Made by a program: the position numbers and the translations under genes. Under the pieces are notes generated by a model. The model had not been told where the DNA came from. It made no database searches and saw only the letters and a list, made by a program, of their open reading frames with translations. Shown here piece by piece: positions 1-10,703 of a stretch of 64,000 bases of DNA (its first letter is position 1; every line of letters starts with the position of its first letter). Source of the DNA: Chrysophaeum taylorii (Eukaryota; Sar; Pelagophyceae; Pelagomonadales; Pelagomonadaceae); the NCBI GenBank assembly GCA_029834535.1, contig JAQMWT010000534.1, forward strand, positions 124,001 through 188,000, read 5' to 3'.

Positions 1-2
1 CC

Positions 3-2099
3 GCTCATCCTATCGTTCCAGAAGTTCTAGAGTGGCTCGACGCCAATCAAGCATTAGACGCGATTCCTAAAGACTGGGACGACGAAGTGCGTTTGTACGC
101 GTTCGCTCAAGCGTGTCATCGAAGGCAAGTGCAAGCCGCCGCGACACTAGCGCCCACCATCGACGCGAATGGTCGTTTCCCTTGCGGCGGCAATAGTAAA
201 CCGCTTCATTTCGCGGTCGTTAATTCGTGCATTCGTGCCGTGAGCGTGCTGATCGAACGAGGAGCGCGATTGCACGACGGGATGGGCGAATCAGCGTTGG
301 CACTCGCTTCGAGATTGTATCGCACGGATGCTCTCTCGATGATACTTCAAAACATGCAGTTCGACGAGGAAGCTCTCGTGTTACATCCTGCTGCGCAGTT
401 TGGGTTTATCGAATGCGTCCGCCTGTTGATCGAGAAGGGCGCCGACGTCGACAAAGCGTGGACCGACGATGGCGCGACCCCGCTTTACATGGCGTCTGAG
501 AACGGCCACGTCGAGTGCGTCCAGCTGTTGATCGAGAAGGGCGCGGTCGTCGACAAAGCGCGGACCGACGATGGCGCGACACCGCTTTACGCGGCGTCTC
601 AGAACGGCCACGTCGAGTGCGTCCGGCTGTTGATCGAGAAGGGCGCCGACGTCGACAAAGCGCGGACCGACGATGGCGCGACACCGCTTTACGTGGCGTC
701 TTTTAACGGCCACGTCGAGTGCGTCCGGCTGTTGATCGAGAAGGGCGCCGACGTCGACAAAGCGCGGACCGACGATGGCGCGACACCGCTTTACGTGGCG
801 TCTGAGAACGGCCACGTCGAGTGCGTCCAGCTGTTGATCGAGAAGGGCGCGGTCGTCGACAAAGCGCGGACCGACATCGGCGCGACCCCGCTTTGCGCGG
901 CGTCTGAGAACGGCCACGTCGAGTGCGTCCGGCTGTTGATCGAGAAGGGCGCCGACGTCGACAAAGCGCGGACCGACGATGGCGCGACACCGCTTTACGC
1001 GGCGTCTCAGAACGGCCACGTCGAGTGCGTCCAGCTGTTGATCGAGAAGGGCGCGGTCGTCGACAAAGCGCGGACCGACATCGGCGCGACCCCGCTTTGC
1101 GTGGCGTCTTTTAACGGCCACGTCGAGTGCGTCCGGCTGTTGATCGAGAAGGGCGCCGACGTCGACAAAGCGCGGACCGACGATGGCGCGACACCGCTTT
1201 ACGTGGCGTCTGAGAACGGCCACGTCGAGTGCGTCCAGCTGTTGATCGAGAAGGGCGCGGTCGTCGACAAAGCGCGGACCGACATCGGCGCGACCCCGCT
1301 TTGCGTGGCGTCTGCGATCGGCCACGTCGAGTGCGTCCGGCTGTTTATCGAGAATGGAGCCGACGTCAACAAAGCGCGGACCGACAATGGCGCGACCCCG
1401 CTTTACGTGGCGTCTGCGATCGGCCACGTCGAGTGCGTCCGGCTGTTGATCGAGAAGGGTGCCGACGTCGACAAAGCGCGGACCGACAATGGCGCGACCC
1501 CGCTTTACGTGGCGTCTGCGATCGGCCATGTCGACTGCGTCCGTCTGTTGATCGAGAAAAGCGCCGACGTCGACAAAGCGCGGACCGACAATGGCGCGAC
1601 CCCGCTTTACGTGGCGTCTGCGATCGGCCACGTCGAGAGCGTCCGTCTGTTGATCGAGAAGGGCGCCGACGTCGACAAAGCGCGGACCGACGTTGGCGAA
1701 ACCCCGCTTTACGTGGCGTCTCAGAACGGCCACGTCGAGTGCGTCCAGCTGTTGATCGAGAAGGGCGCCGACGTCGACAAAGCGCGGACCGACGATGGCG
1801 CGACCCCGCTTTGCGTGGCGTCTCAGAACGGCCACGTCGAGTGCGTCCGGCTCTTGATCAGCAAAAACGCCGATGTAAACAAAGCGCGGACCGACATTGG
1901 CGAAACCCCGCTTCACGCGGCGTCTCGCAACGGCCACCTGGAGTGCGTGCAGTTTCTAATCGCGAAGGGTGCCGACGTCAAGGCAAGGACCCTAGATCAT
2001 CGTACGCCTCTTCATCTTGCGAAAACCCCAGAAGTCCGAAAGATTCTGTTGGAGGCAAAAGCGATATCGCGCACCTGCACCTGGTGCGCGCATCGCTGA
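3..2099 (+). CDS. Ankyrin-repeat protein, 5' end outside the window
   Basis: The frame is open from the left edge (first full codon at 3) to a TGA at 2097-2099, about 698 residues, with no convincing ATG near the edge. The true start therefore lies upstream and the gene is partial. After about 130 residues with two or three degenerate ankyrin-like units come 16 consecutive units of 33-34 residues with the TPLxxAxxxGHxxxVxxLI pattern and the G-A-D-V turn, followed by a short capping helix ending in CTWCAHR. Ankyrin arrays are generic protein-binding scaffolds, and no second domain is visible here, so the partner and cellular role cannot be stated. Units alternate between VRLLIEKGADV and VQLLIEKGAVV types and are nearly identical at DNA level, which points to recent expansion or gene conversion. 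No intron is needed. The long antisense frame over the array is a by-product of the repeat. Confidence 0.85.
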   Translation, partial: AHPIVPEVLEWLDANQALDAIPKDWDDEVRLYAFAQACHRRQVQAAATLAPTIDANGRFPCGGNSKPLHFAVVNSCIRAVSVLIERGARLHDGMGESALALASRLYRTDALSMILQNMQFDEEALVLHPAAQFGFIECVRLLIEKGADVDKAWTDDGATPLYMASENGHVECVQLLIEKGAVVDKARTDDGATPLYAASQNGHVECVRLLIEKGADVDKARTDDGATPLYVASFNGHVECVRLLIEKGADVDKARTDDGATPLYVASENGHVECVQLLIEKGAVVDKARTDIGATPLCAASENGHVECVRLLIEKGADVDKARTDDGATPLYAASQNGHVECVQLLIEKGAVVDKARTDIGATPLCVASFNGHVECVRLLIEKGADVDKARTDDGATPLYVASENGHVECVQLLIEKGAVVDKARTDIGATPLCVASAIGHVECVRLFIENGADVNKARTDNGATPLYVASAIGHVECVRLLIEKGADVDKARTDNGATPLYVASAIGHVDCVRLLIEKSADVDKARTDNGATPLYVASAIGHVESVRLLIEKGADVDKARTDVGETPLYVASQNGHVECVQLLIEKGADVDKARTDDGATPLCVASQNGHVECVRLLISKNADVNKARTDIGETPLHAASRNGHLECVQFLIAKGADVKARTLDHRTPLHLAKTPEVRKILLEAKAISRTCTWCAHR
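402..2030 (+). repeat. 102-bp tandem array encoding 16 ankyrin units
   Basis: The period is 102 bp (34 codons), in frame with the ankyrin gene. Central units differ at only a few positions (Asp/Ile/Asn after ARTD, Tyr/Cys after TPL, Glu/Gln/Phe before Asn). Units 4-5 and 8-9 form matching two-unit blocks, which suggests duplication of blocks rather than single units. The last units (15-16) are more diverged, as expected for array edges. Confidence 0.9.
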
Positions 2100-3110
2100 A
2101 GCCCTCCTTATATTTCGTAGTCTCCTATTCCTAAAGGACACGAATAGGCACAATTCTTAGAGGTGGCGAGGTACTGCTACTGGTCGTGGGTTTCATGGTC
2201 CAGACGGTGTGCGGGCTGTGCGGTCCTCGAGGCGATCCAGGCGACACGCGCTCGGAAATCGCGTCAGCATTCCGAGAGTCGACCGATGACATGTCGGACG
2301 CGACTCCGCGGGCCTCGACTGCTCCTCGCGTCAGCATACTTGGGTTTTGAGAAGTTCGGTTTTCATGCAGCGTCGGCTGTGCCGTCGATGTCGACGCTGT
2401 ACTAGAGCTACAACATAGCCGTGGCCAACAGGCCGATCCTGCTATACACGCAGGCGTGATTCTCCGTGGTGCGATCAGAATCCTGCGCTCTACTCGAATC
2501 GCCGACGCCCCCGGCTCGTTTTCTGGAACAATTCGTGCCCGAACAACAACATTTGTCTCCTTTCTCGACAACAACAGTCGTTCGTGTGGGATTTCTGCTT
2601 GTTGTGGGCGACCACTGTCATCGTGACGTCGTAGTCAAGATTTTTGATGTGACAAAATTTTCGACCCAGTGTAGATAATCTCTCTCTCCCTCTTCAACGG
2701 AAAAAATGGAACCTACATGTACTACACGTGTTGAAAACAAATACATCTAGACGAAGAAAGCTTTGCATGCTCTGAATCTCGAAAAAAGGGAAAAGTAATA
2801 AGGACTGACGGAAGGCCAACAGGTACCCTCGGGCTCGGGCTGTCAAGAGACAGACAGACAGAGAGACGAGACGCACATTGAACTTCCCGTTTTTTGCGAT
2901 CCGTTTAGTATGCAATGTACTGATATACTGATCTGGCGACGACGGTTTCGCGCACGCATTAATAATTCACCCGAAAGAGCTTGCTTTTCAACCAAAGGAT
3001 AATAAACGTGACATTTACCCAGCGTTGTGCGTTTACTCAAACGTAACAAGTAAAAAATATTATTACGAAATTCCTTTACTTTACCTATTTTATTTTACTT
3101 TACCATTAGC
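2100..3110. other. Intergenic, no gene recognised
   Basis: Short frames on both strands show no recognisable domain. The right part (about 3040-3110) is AT-rich with TTTACTTTAC-like runs that recur near 4330-4450, on the other side of the hAT fragment. Confidence 0.5.
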
Positions 3111-3177
3111 GGCTCCTGTCGGTCCGGCCTGGCTCCCATGCTCGGGAGAGGTCTGAAGTTAGTTAGTTAGTTAGTTA
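3111..3177 (+). repeat. S1 short dispersed repeat, 3' end only
   Basis: The sequence from GGCTCCTGTCGGTCCGG to the GTTAGTTAGTTAG tail matches, without a visible mismatch over about 58 bases, the 3' end of the repeat inserted in MULE B (about 50957-51019). Related copies lie at 30445, 52341 (minus) and 61627 (minus). The variable GTTA tail suggests a SINE-like, target-primed element. Only the 3' end is present here. Confidence 0.65.
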
Positions 3178-3419
3178 CTTTACAGTCGTCGTTTTCAAAA
3201 TGATGATGGTAAAAGTAATTCTTTTTACATTACGAATTGTACTACTACATCGGTACGTCACCCATGTCGACGAGTCGAGTTGAGCGACGTCGCGGGGTCT
3301 TGTAGACGATGTCTGCGTTACGGACCCCCCCGCATGCGACGGCCAGGCCGAGTCCCGAAGCGGAGCAGTCGCCTCCGATGGCGCATGCCACACCAACGTG
3401 GAGAATGAGATCAAGGGTG

Positions 3420-4203
3420 GTACTGCGACGGTGAGGAGGAGGACGGCGACGCCTTCGTGCGACTGCGCCGGCGTTCCGACTCAGATGACGATGACGACAA
3501 CGAGCCCGACTTCTGGGCTGAAGCCAGCCATTCCTCAGCCCGAAGAGCAGCAGCAACCTGATTATTATTCGGAGGAGGCGATTCCGGAGGACTTCATGGT
3601 GGAGTTCGAACGCGCCTTCGTGAAGCGGGTCCACAGTACGCTTGCACCATCGAGTGAGTGAGTGGCTCAAGGAATTTATTTCCTGACGACCTCTCGGATT
3701 CCTTCCTCCGACACCTCCAGGATTCCAAGCTCTTGGCCATGATGTTGCTCAACGTCGTCGGCAAGCTCTTCACGCGAATAGAAGGCAAAAAACCAGGAGT
3801 ACGGCTACCTTCCAGACATCGCGCGAGGCTCGAACGGCAATATCGGCGCGCTGCCTGCTGAGAGGTGGTTCTGCGAGCGCATCAGTACGGCTACCTTCCA
3901 GACATTGCACGAGTCTCGAAGGGCAATCAATCAATATCAGCGCGCTGCCAGCTGAGAGGTGGTTCTGCGAGCGCATCATCTCCGCTGCCAACACTGTCGT
4001 CATGACTGAGGGTGTTGCAACACCCTCCTGAGAGAAGCGACGAGGAGCTGGACATGCTCGTGACCCTGCGCATGAACAAGGAGTTTATTATAAAGTGGGC
4101 CCGAGACAAGTACGGCCACATCGATCCTCAAGAAGTTCGAGTGCAAGTCTCCGAGATCATTCATTCCCCTCGAAGAAAAAAACAAAGGAGACGAGGCGAA
4201 TAA
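3420..4203 (+). pseudogene. hAT-family transposase fragment (decayed)
   Basis: Several frames in succession carry remains of a hAT transposase C-terminus. An acidic stretch (about 3430-3550) is followed by FPDDLSDSFLRHLQDSKLLA (about 3676-3735), then ERWFCERIISAANTVVMTEG (about 3955-4015), and after a frame change DEELDMLVTLRMNKEFI (about 4038-4090). In hAT elements the last blocks form the dimerisation domain, where an SERxFSxAG motif precedes a helix ending in Leu-Arg-Met-Asn. Frameshifts, a stop and an internal duplication (3798-3977) show it is dead. The N-terminal zinc finger and first catalytic Asp are not visible. TTTACTTTAC-rich AT tracts lie on both sides, but I could not pair termini. 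Confidence 0.6.
3798..3977 (+). repeat. Tandem direct duplication inside the hAT fragment
   Basis: An 86-bp copy (3798-3883) is followed at once by a 94-bp copy (3884-3977). Both start AGTACGGCTACCTTCCAGAC and end TTCTGCGAGCGCATC. The second has small insertions (GGCAATCAATCAATATC). The duplication breaks the transposase frame. Confidence 0.85.
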
Positions 4204-6194
4204 CCACGAAGATTAACCATTAAAAGCCAGCGAGTCCGCTCATCGCATCACATCGCTGCTGCGTTGTGCTCCGTCGTCGTCCCTGCACGAGGCTGGGGCC
4301 AGAATAGAAATTAAATTAAATTTTCAGCCCGAGCACAACCTTTACCTTTACCTTACACGCCACCCCAGGGCTGTAATGCTCGACTTTTACTTTACGAATT
4401 ACTTTACTCAAAAGGTGTGGTAAGTAATGCTCGTTACATTACTATACTGATTTAGTAAATGCACAAACGCTGCATTTCCCCATTAATAAACCAACGTCAC
4501 ATTTTTTCTCAATGAGGGTTTCGGTCAGACATTCAATGAGAGGCCGCGCACTTAAGTTTAAGCGCTGATTTTTGTGGCGCGACCTCTAGATATTTTCCTA
4601 AATAAAAGAGGAGGCAAATAAGAGGAAAAGCTTTGGTGGCCTTCAACCTCACAATCCGGCGATGATTCGCTCGTCCGCTCGAAAAATTTTAAGATTCGAC
4701 GAAAAATTTTAAAGATTCGACGAGATAATCGGCGGCCGAACGGCGCGTTTTCCCGCCACTATCACACGACTCGCTATCTGCTGTCCAAAGCCCAACGTCG
4801 GAAGCGCAGTGTACTCACAAACAAGTCGCAGTATGCTACTTTACACGCGATGTTTGTAACAGTGAAGCTGCTGACAGCCAACAGTAGGTAGGTAGGTATC
4901 CCTCGAGGTTGTCACTGCGGTCTGACTTCTTCAAGATAGAATGCGGCCGGTCGTGCCATGTTTGGCGATACAATTTTTAAATCGGCGGCGGCGGCAGCAG
5001 CGTCGGCATCCAAGGTCATTCATCGCGCGTCTTGTGTTTAAAAAAGACCGCCGCCCATCGGGCTGCTGCTGGCGCGGGATAGGCTCGGGTTTAGGAGCAA
5101 ACTCAAAGGATAAGGGGCGCGCGCTGAATAAAAGTAGCGAGAGTCCGAGCGTCGATCGGAAAGGAGAAGAACTGTGGTGAGCATCGGGTTCGTCTAGACT
5201 CGTTGTGTCGATAAGTGGTGCGTCGCTGGTCTTGAATGAGAAGACTCGTGCCGACTGCGGGAGGAGCCTGGTGCCCGCAGCAGTTGGGGTCGAAGGCGCC
5301 GCCGGAACTGGATCGTCGTCGAGACTGAAAGCATGCGTTGGACGCTGACACCATATACCGCTCGGTTCTTCGATGAAGGCATCGCCTCGTCGCACCACGG
5401 CTCGCGGAGAAGTACGTTTTCATCACGGATCGACGACGTCGCGTCCGGCGCTGACTCCTTTCGGTGATAATGAACATACGCAGCTGCTCCTCGTGATACT
5501 GCCGTTGGCCGTCTTCTTTCTGAAGTGCCATCACCATCATAAGTTCGTCGGGCGACACGACGGCGGCGCGGAGGAGGTCCCTCCACGAGGCTAAGGAAGG
5601 GATGAGCCGAGTCGTCTACCAGAACGCTGTCCTCAACCTCCTCAACGAACCAGTTGTGGTATCAGAAAAACGATACCGACAGATCACCATTGTTCCAACG
5701 GCAGGAGAAGCTTTTAGTTAGAAGCGCTATCAGAAGGCGCGGCGCGTGCCTGGCCTCGGCGACAAGAAGGCTCAGATGGTGATGATGTCCTTCGGGCTGA
5801 AAAGTGCCACGGGCCATTCCATCGCCCGTTACACGAGCGAAGCCAACTCGAGAGCTTCGCGAAACTAGCCCCTGCATGCGGAGCTACCTCGGCCACTCGT
5901 TGGTCGATGGTGACGCTTTCTGACGTGTTGTGCGGAGCTAACTACCAATCGCTCGTTCGAGATAGCTCGACTTAGCGCAGTCTTAATATAAAATCACTTC
6001 CGAATACCCTACCACCATGGATGACTTGATGACGGGCTCGGGGTTGTTGTCGTACATGAGCACGAATGTATATAGCAGCAGCGTCGGGAATAAATAATTC
6101 ACTGGGCTCGCTTCACTAGGTTCGTCGAACTTCGCTTCACGAAATTTTTTGTCCAATGTTCACTTCATATTCATTCTCTCTTTGGCTGACGGCC
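4204..6194. other. Intergenic, no gene recognised
   Basis: No frame here has a family I recognise. A CAGGGCTGTAATGCTCG sequence at about 4366 followed by AT-rich TTACTTTAC runs resembles a hAT-type terminus, but I found no matching inverted end. Opposed short frames at 4931-5600 are arginine- and serine-rich and look non-coding. Confidence 0.4.
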
Positions 6195-7410
6195 TGAACC
6201 CCGTCTGATTTGGCTCGGAAAAGAAAATGGAAACTTCCAGAAGTTAATTCCAAGGGCCTCTCAGAGGCTGGAATAGGGCGTCAAATAAATAATACTTTCA
6301 GTATGTATGTAGTGTGCGCGCAAGGCCTCGACGTTAGTGAGAGCGCCGGCGTGCGTCGGTGTCGGTGCCGGTGTCGGTGTCGTTCGTTCACAAGGCGCTG
6401 AGTGAACCTCCTCCTTACAGGGGTCGGTCAACCTTTCAGTAGTGACAAAGGGTTGTTGTTGAAAGTGTTGGCGTTCTTTAGCGAAGAAGAGGCGGTGCTG
6501 GACACCAATGGAACCTTTACGCGGACGGACGGACGGACGGACGACCCCGTCGTAGTTATTTTACGGTCGCGGCGAACGTCGAGACAAAGCTGACGCTCAA
6601 TTCGGCGGACCCATCGAGAGTTTCAATGCGCATGAACATCACATCGGGGAGGGACTAATAATAATCTGCCGGGTGAGAGCCAGGATGCCGACATTAATGG
6701 CGGCCGCAAGGACGACGAAGATCTTGATTTGGAAGACGACGATGACGGGCGAAGAGCAAGATGGTACTACTTGGATGAGTTTGAAGTTCCTCCACAGGCT
6801 TCTCTCGTTCGTCGTCGACAAGCCGGCTTCCTTTTTTTCTCTCTCCGCGAGGACGAATATAGATCCCGCTCTACGTTCTACTTTGCTGCTTCTACGACAC
6901 CTCGACGACGACGACGACGACCTTTGAGTGCCATCATGGTGGTTCGAGAGGGTGGTCAAGTTCAAGCCGCGGGCCGCCCGGGTCTAAAACTACGACATTC
7001 AGTGGGACAAACAACAACGCGCCTTGTCAGTCAGCAGGGGCTCGAACTCGAAGAAAAAAACTATGTGGACGACAGTCGAACTCCGACTGTTATTAAGGCT
7101 AAGGTTGCTGGTGCTATCTGAAGAAGACACTCCCCTCTGCCTCTGCTGGCTCTTCCCGCCGGCCGCTTATCCTAGAGTAGGTGCCGACGTCGACGAGACT
7201 CCTCGCCAGCAGCGCCGCCGCATCGACGACGACAGAGGTTCGTGAAGCTCTCAAAGGCTCAAAAAGCGTTACGACTGAAACGCTGCTATAGCATTGCAAT
7301 CGAAGTTAAAGCACTCAAACAAGCCACTGAGGCAACCGCATGCTCGCACTCCCTCTTACCTTTAAAGACTGTCCTAAAGCTGCCTCGCGCGCCTCGCGAG
7401 TCATAATTAG
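6195..7410 (+). repeat. Segmental repeat D1, copy 1
   Basis: This segment matches 31390-32915 in the same orientation. Shared landmarks are GGAAAAGAAAATGGAAA at the left, GGGTTGTTGTTGAAAGTG (about 6451), a (GGAC)n run, CATCACATCGGGGAGG, and a block encoding DEFEVPPQASLVRR and FLFFSLREDEYRSRSTFYF. Homology fades after CGCGAGTCATAATTAG (about 7410). Frames in both copies are broken, so this is probably a decayed mobile element or duplicated gene. I do not recognise the protein. Confidence 0.75.
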
Positions 7411-8544
7411 TATGGAAGAGAGGACATCGACGCCGAATGAAGTGTGTTTCTCAGTCGACGAGGACGAGACGATGCTGCGGGACGCCCCGCCACCAAGGTG
7501 TGGTGGAATTATGGCCGGAACTTGTGTGTCCGCCCTTTGAACTCTACTCGGAAGAAAAGTACGCCGCTGCGGCGTGTCAAAAAGGAATTCGAAGAGAACG
7601 CTTTCTATAATATTGACTGCCCAAAGTTAAGTTCGCCAAAATCTCACGACTGTTCTTCAGAAAGTGAACGCGAACCACTTGCCACGCAATTTTGTTGACG
7701 TGTGATTCGAAGCACGTCCCCCTACGTGGTTAAACTCAACCTTTGTGAAGTGAACGCCAGGAGTTACCGTGGATGGGGTTCAGTCTTTCTTACTTTAGAC
7801 GATGTGAACGAACGAACGAACCACCTCGGTATCTTCGTCTGGTTCTTCCTCAGAGTCTTCGGGGAAGGAATCATGGTGGTGTGTCCCGGCGTTTTTTGAA
7901 AAACTCGGTCTCGTGTCCGATGTCCCTGTACTTAAAATCCGGGCCGCCGCCGCCGCCGCAATGAAGATTTTTTTTTCATGCGCGCAGTATGCTGGCAACA
8001 ACTTTGTCCGTGGCGGTCCGCGCCGAGCATGACGGTGTTTCTTTCCCTCGGTCAAGGACTACTAATGCTCAGGCAACGCTCGCAGTAGTAACTCTGCACG
8101 CCGCCATGTGTACTACCAATTGAAAAAACCCGTAAGAGGAGGAGGCTCTCGCCACGTCCGGAAAGAAGGAAAACCCATACTGCACAACCTTGGTGAGCGG
8201 TCGATGCAGCTTTCCAACGTCGAGCACACAGCAGCCAGATCTGTGACGCCATCTTTCTTTCCTCGAGCTCGGGATAATGCTCTTTCCAGTTGAGCGAGAT
8301 CTCGAGAGCAGCCTGATGATCCATAGAGTGAAGACCTACCTGTTCAAACTCCACCACGTTGAAATCGCGCATCTGGTTCTTCTCAGGCATAGCAAAAAAA
8401 GAAGGCTATGCGTCGCCACTAATGTCGTCGTCCCGAGCGTCGTCGGGTGCGTCGAGTGCCGCCAAGAGATTGCGGGCAGGCGCAGACTCGGAGGAAGTCT
8501 TTGCCTTTTCGCGGTAGAATGCAGTCCATGCGTAAATCACATAT
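7411..8544. other. Intergenic, no gene recognised
   Basis: It contains only short overlapping frames on both strands without a recognisable motif. It lies between D1 and D2 copies 1. Confidence 0.4.
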
Positions 8545-9320
8545 CCTTCCTCGAGCAAGCAAGCAACTTCCTGGCCCGAGCTCTCTCTGATTGGAGGACG
8601 AGAGGTGCCGGCAGTTGATAGTCCGAAAGTCAAGAAGGAAGGCAATCAGCTCGCGATCGTTGAAGAATTCGTGACGCACGTAGTTGTTTTCATTATTCCC
8701 GCAAAAAAACCGACGCTCACATTCGAGAGCAATAGCCCGCTGAAGACAGATTTTGCTATTCTCGTAATGAGCCCGTCGACTTTCTTGCGTGGTATGGATT
8801 TCGCAGTTATTATTTATGTTCGGGAGATCAATGACTCTTCTAGCGTCCCAGCTCGCAGAGAGTCGATCATGTTGTGTTTGATCAATGCGGCGCACGCCCC
8901 CAGAGGTGTAAAGTGTTCGTGTTGCACGAAAACAACGGCCTCATCTATCCGTTATAGCAAAATTTCGCCTTCAGCCAACGCCACCCGTTGCTCATTACTG
9001 ATTTTGTCCAGGGGAGTCCAATGTTGGTCGCCGTGTACAGTTTGAGCACGTGGTGCATACGCAGCAAGGAACGAATAAGTTGGTATCGCGCCCGGAATTG
9101 AGGTCGAGCTTGTTGAGCTTTGGCGATTAATTTTTCCCCGGCTGTAATGGCAAAAGCGCATGCAGATCCTTCAAACGTGTGTGCCGTGAGAAACGTCGTA
9201 CTTGGCTAAATCGTGGCCACCCCTGTTCAGCAGCTCCTGGCGAGCTGGGAATAGATTGATCACCTGCTTGCCTCTGGATCGTGTCAAGTCGCCGCATGCC
9301 CCTGCTAAGATTTTTGAGAT
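8545..9320 (-). repeat. Segmental repeat D2, copy 1 (inverted relative to copy 2)
   Basis: The reverse complement matches 35405-36175. The left limit is the TCCTCGAGCAAGCAAGCAAC block at about 8550; the right limit is CTCAAAAATCTTAGCAG read on the minus strand. The minus strand carries coding-like but broken blocks (EHFTPLGACAALIKHNMIDS, LRAGTLEESLISRT). Three frames are open at once over part of it, so the true frame cannot be chosen by length. The family is not recognised. Confidence 0.75.
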
Positions 9321-10703
9321 ATATCACACGCTTCGACCTCAAAAAAAAAATTCGTTCGTCGGCGACGCCAATTTGGGAGCCCGGTCTCGCGAACAATGGT
9401 TGCGGCCGCCAAATCGATATCGATTCCCGCACGCTCCTCGACCACAGAAGCGGAGCAGAGAAGAAGCCGTGCCGGAATCGGTTCCGATAGGCCAGTGGCC
9501 TGTAAACTTCTTATCCTTGAGTGTCCCGCCGCCGTCATGCAGCACACACCTGGGGGGCGAATGGATTGCCGAAAGCCGCTTCATAAATAACACTCCGTGC
9601 TTCAAGATTCGAACAACAAAACGACGATATTCAGCGTTGTTGTTGCACCCATTCATCAAAAACAGCGCCTTTCGAGTCATGTTCAAACGAGGGCGCTTGC
9701 CTTTTCCGCCGCAATTACTTGGTTGCGATGATCTTCGTCGTCGTCAGTCAAAGGTGCGCTTGGAAAAAATCCGCTGCGACGCGTACGCGTAGTGCCGAGC
9801 CGAGAACGTCGCCATCATCAGGGACGAGTGCTTGGCATGGTCATGAAGTATCTCGTAATATTCGATTTACCCTTCGAGGCAGCAGGCAGCCACAACGGCC
9901 GTCATAAAAAACGCCCTCCTCTTCTTCTGTTTCTTGGTGAGCTGTCAACAGCTCGTCGAATCCTCCTCCTCCGGATGCGCAGCCTTGAAGTGGGCCGGCC
10001 CCAAGAGGGCTTGGTCGTCTGTCTGCCAGGTGCCTTTCTTTCTTTCTTTCTTTCTTGAAGTCTCTCCTTCGGGCAGGACCCGGATACACACGTGCGTCGT
10101 CGCCTTCCCACTGGTCAGTCAGTCAGTCAACGCGGTGGTGGTAAGGATGATGTTCCTTCTTCGCTCGACGCACGCACGCACGCACGCACCTTGGTTGTTT
10201 GTTGATCGTCCACTTAAGCGTGTTTTCCACCACGTCAGAAAATCGACGTCGGTTCGTTCGTCCTTCTATGAAGACCGCGGCGTTTAAATTCCATCATCAA
10301 CATTATCCTCTCGACTTGGCTCATCAGACGTCAGCCAAAGTGACATGATATTGGACGAAGAATTTCGGTGAATTCCAAAGGCTGTTACTTTTGTGTCGGG
10401 CTAGACGTGATCACTCGCTCGCCATGCCCCCAGGAGCGTGAAACGTCACGATTTATAGTGCCATCCCTGGGTACGCAACTCCCTTGTTCCCAGGGAACCC
10501 TTTCTTCTCCCCCCCCCCCCAAGATCAAGACAAGCCCAGAGTCGATGTGGATGAAAGCGGGAGACTTAACGAAGTCCGCGTAGGAAGGAAATAATGCGGG
10601 GGAGTCACACTTAAGAACGAGGGACAAAGTAAGGTCGTCGTCGCCGAGTGGAGGTGCCGCGTCGCAGACAGACGGGTGTGGCGCTCGGTCGAAGGACGAC
10701 GGA
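9321..10703. other. Intergenic with simple repeats
   Basis: No recognisable gene. It holds short simple repeats: (TTTC)n at about 10040-10064, (ACGC)n at about 10167-10189 and a run of C at about 10510. It lies beyond the 3' end of the minus-strand FG-GAP gene. Confidence 0.5.

Noticed and set aside
381-1937. 518-codon minus-strand frame over the ankyrin array
   Set aside because: It exists because the 102-bp unit has no stop in that phase; the protein is a simple repeat of Arg/Val-rich text with no fold, while the plus frame is a textbook ankyrin array.
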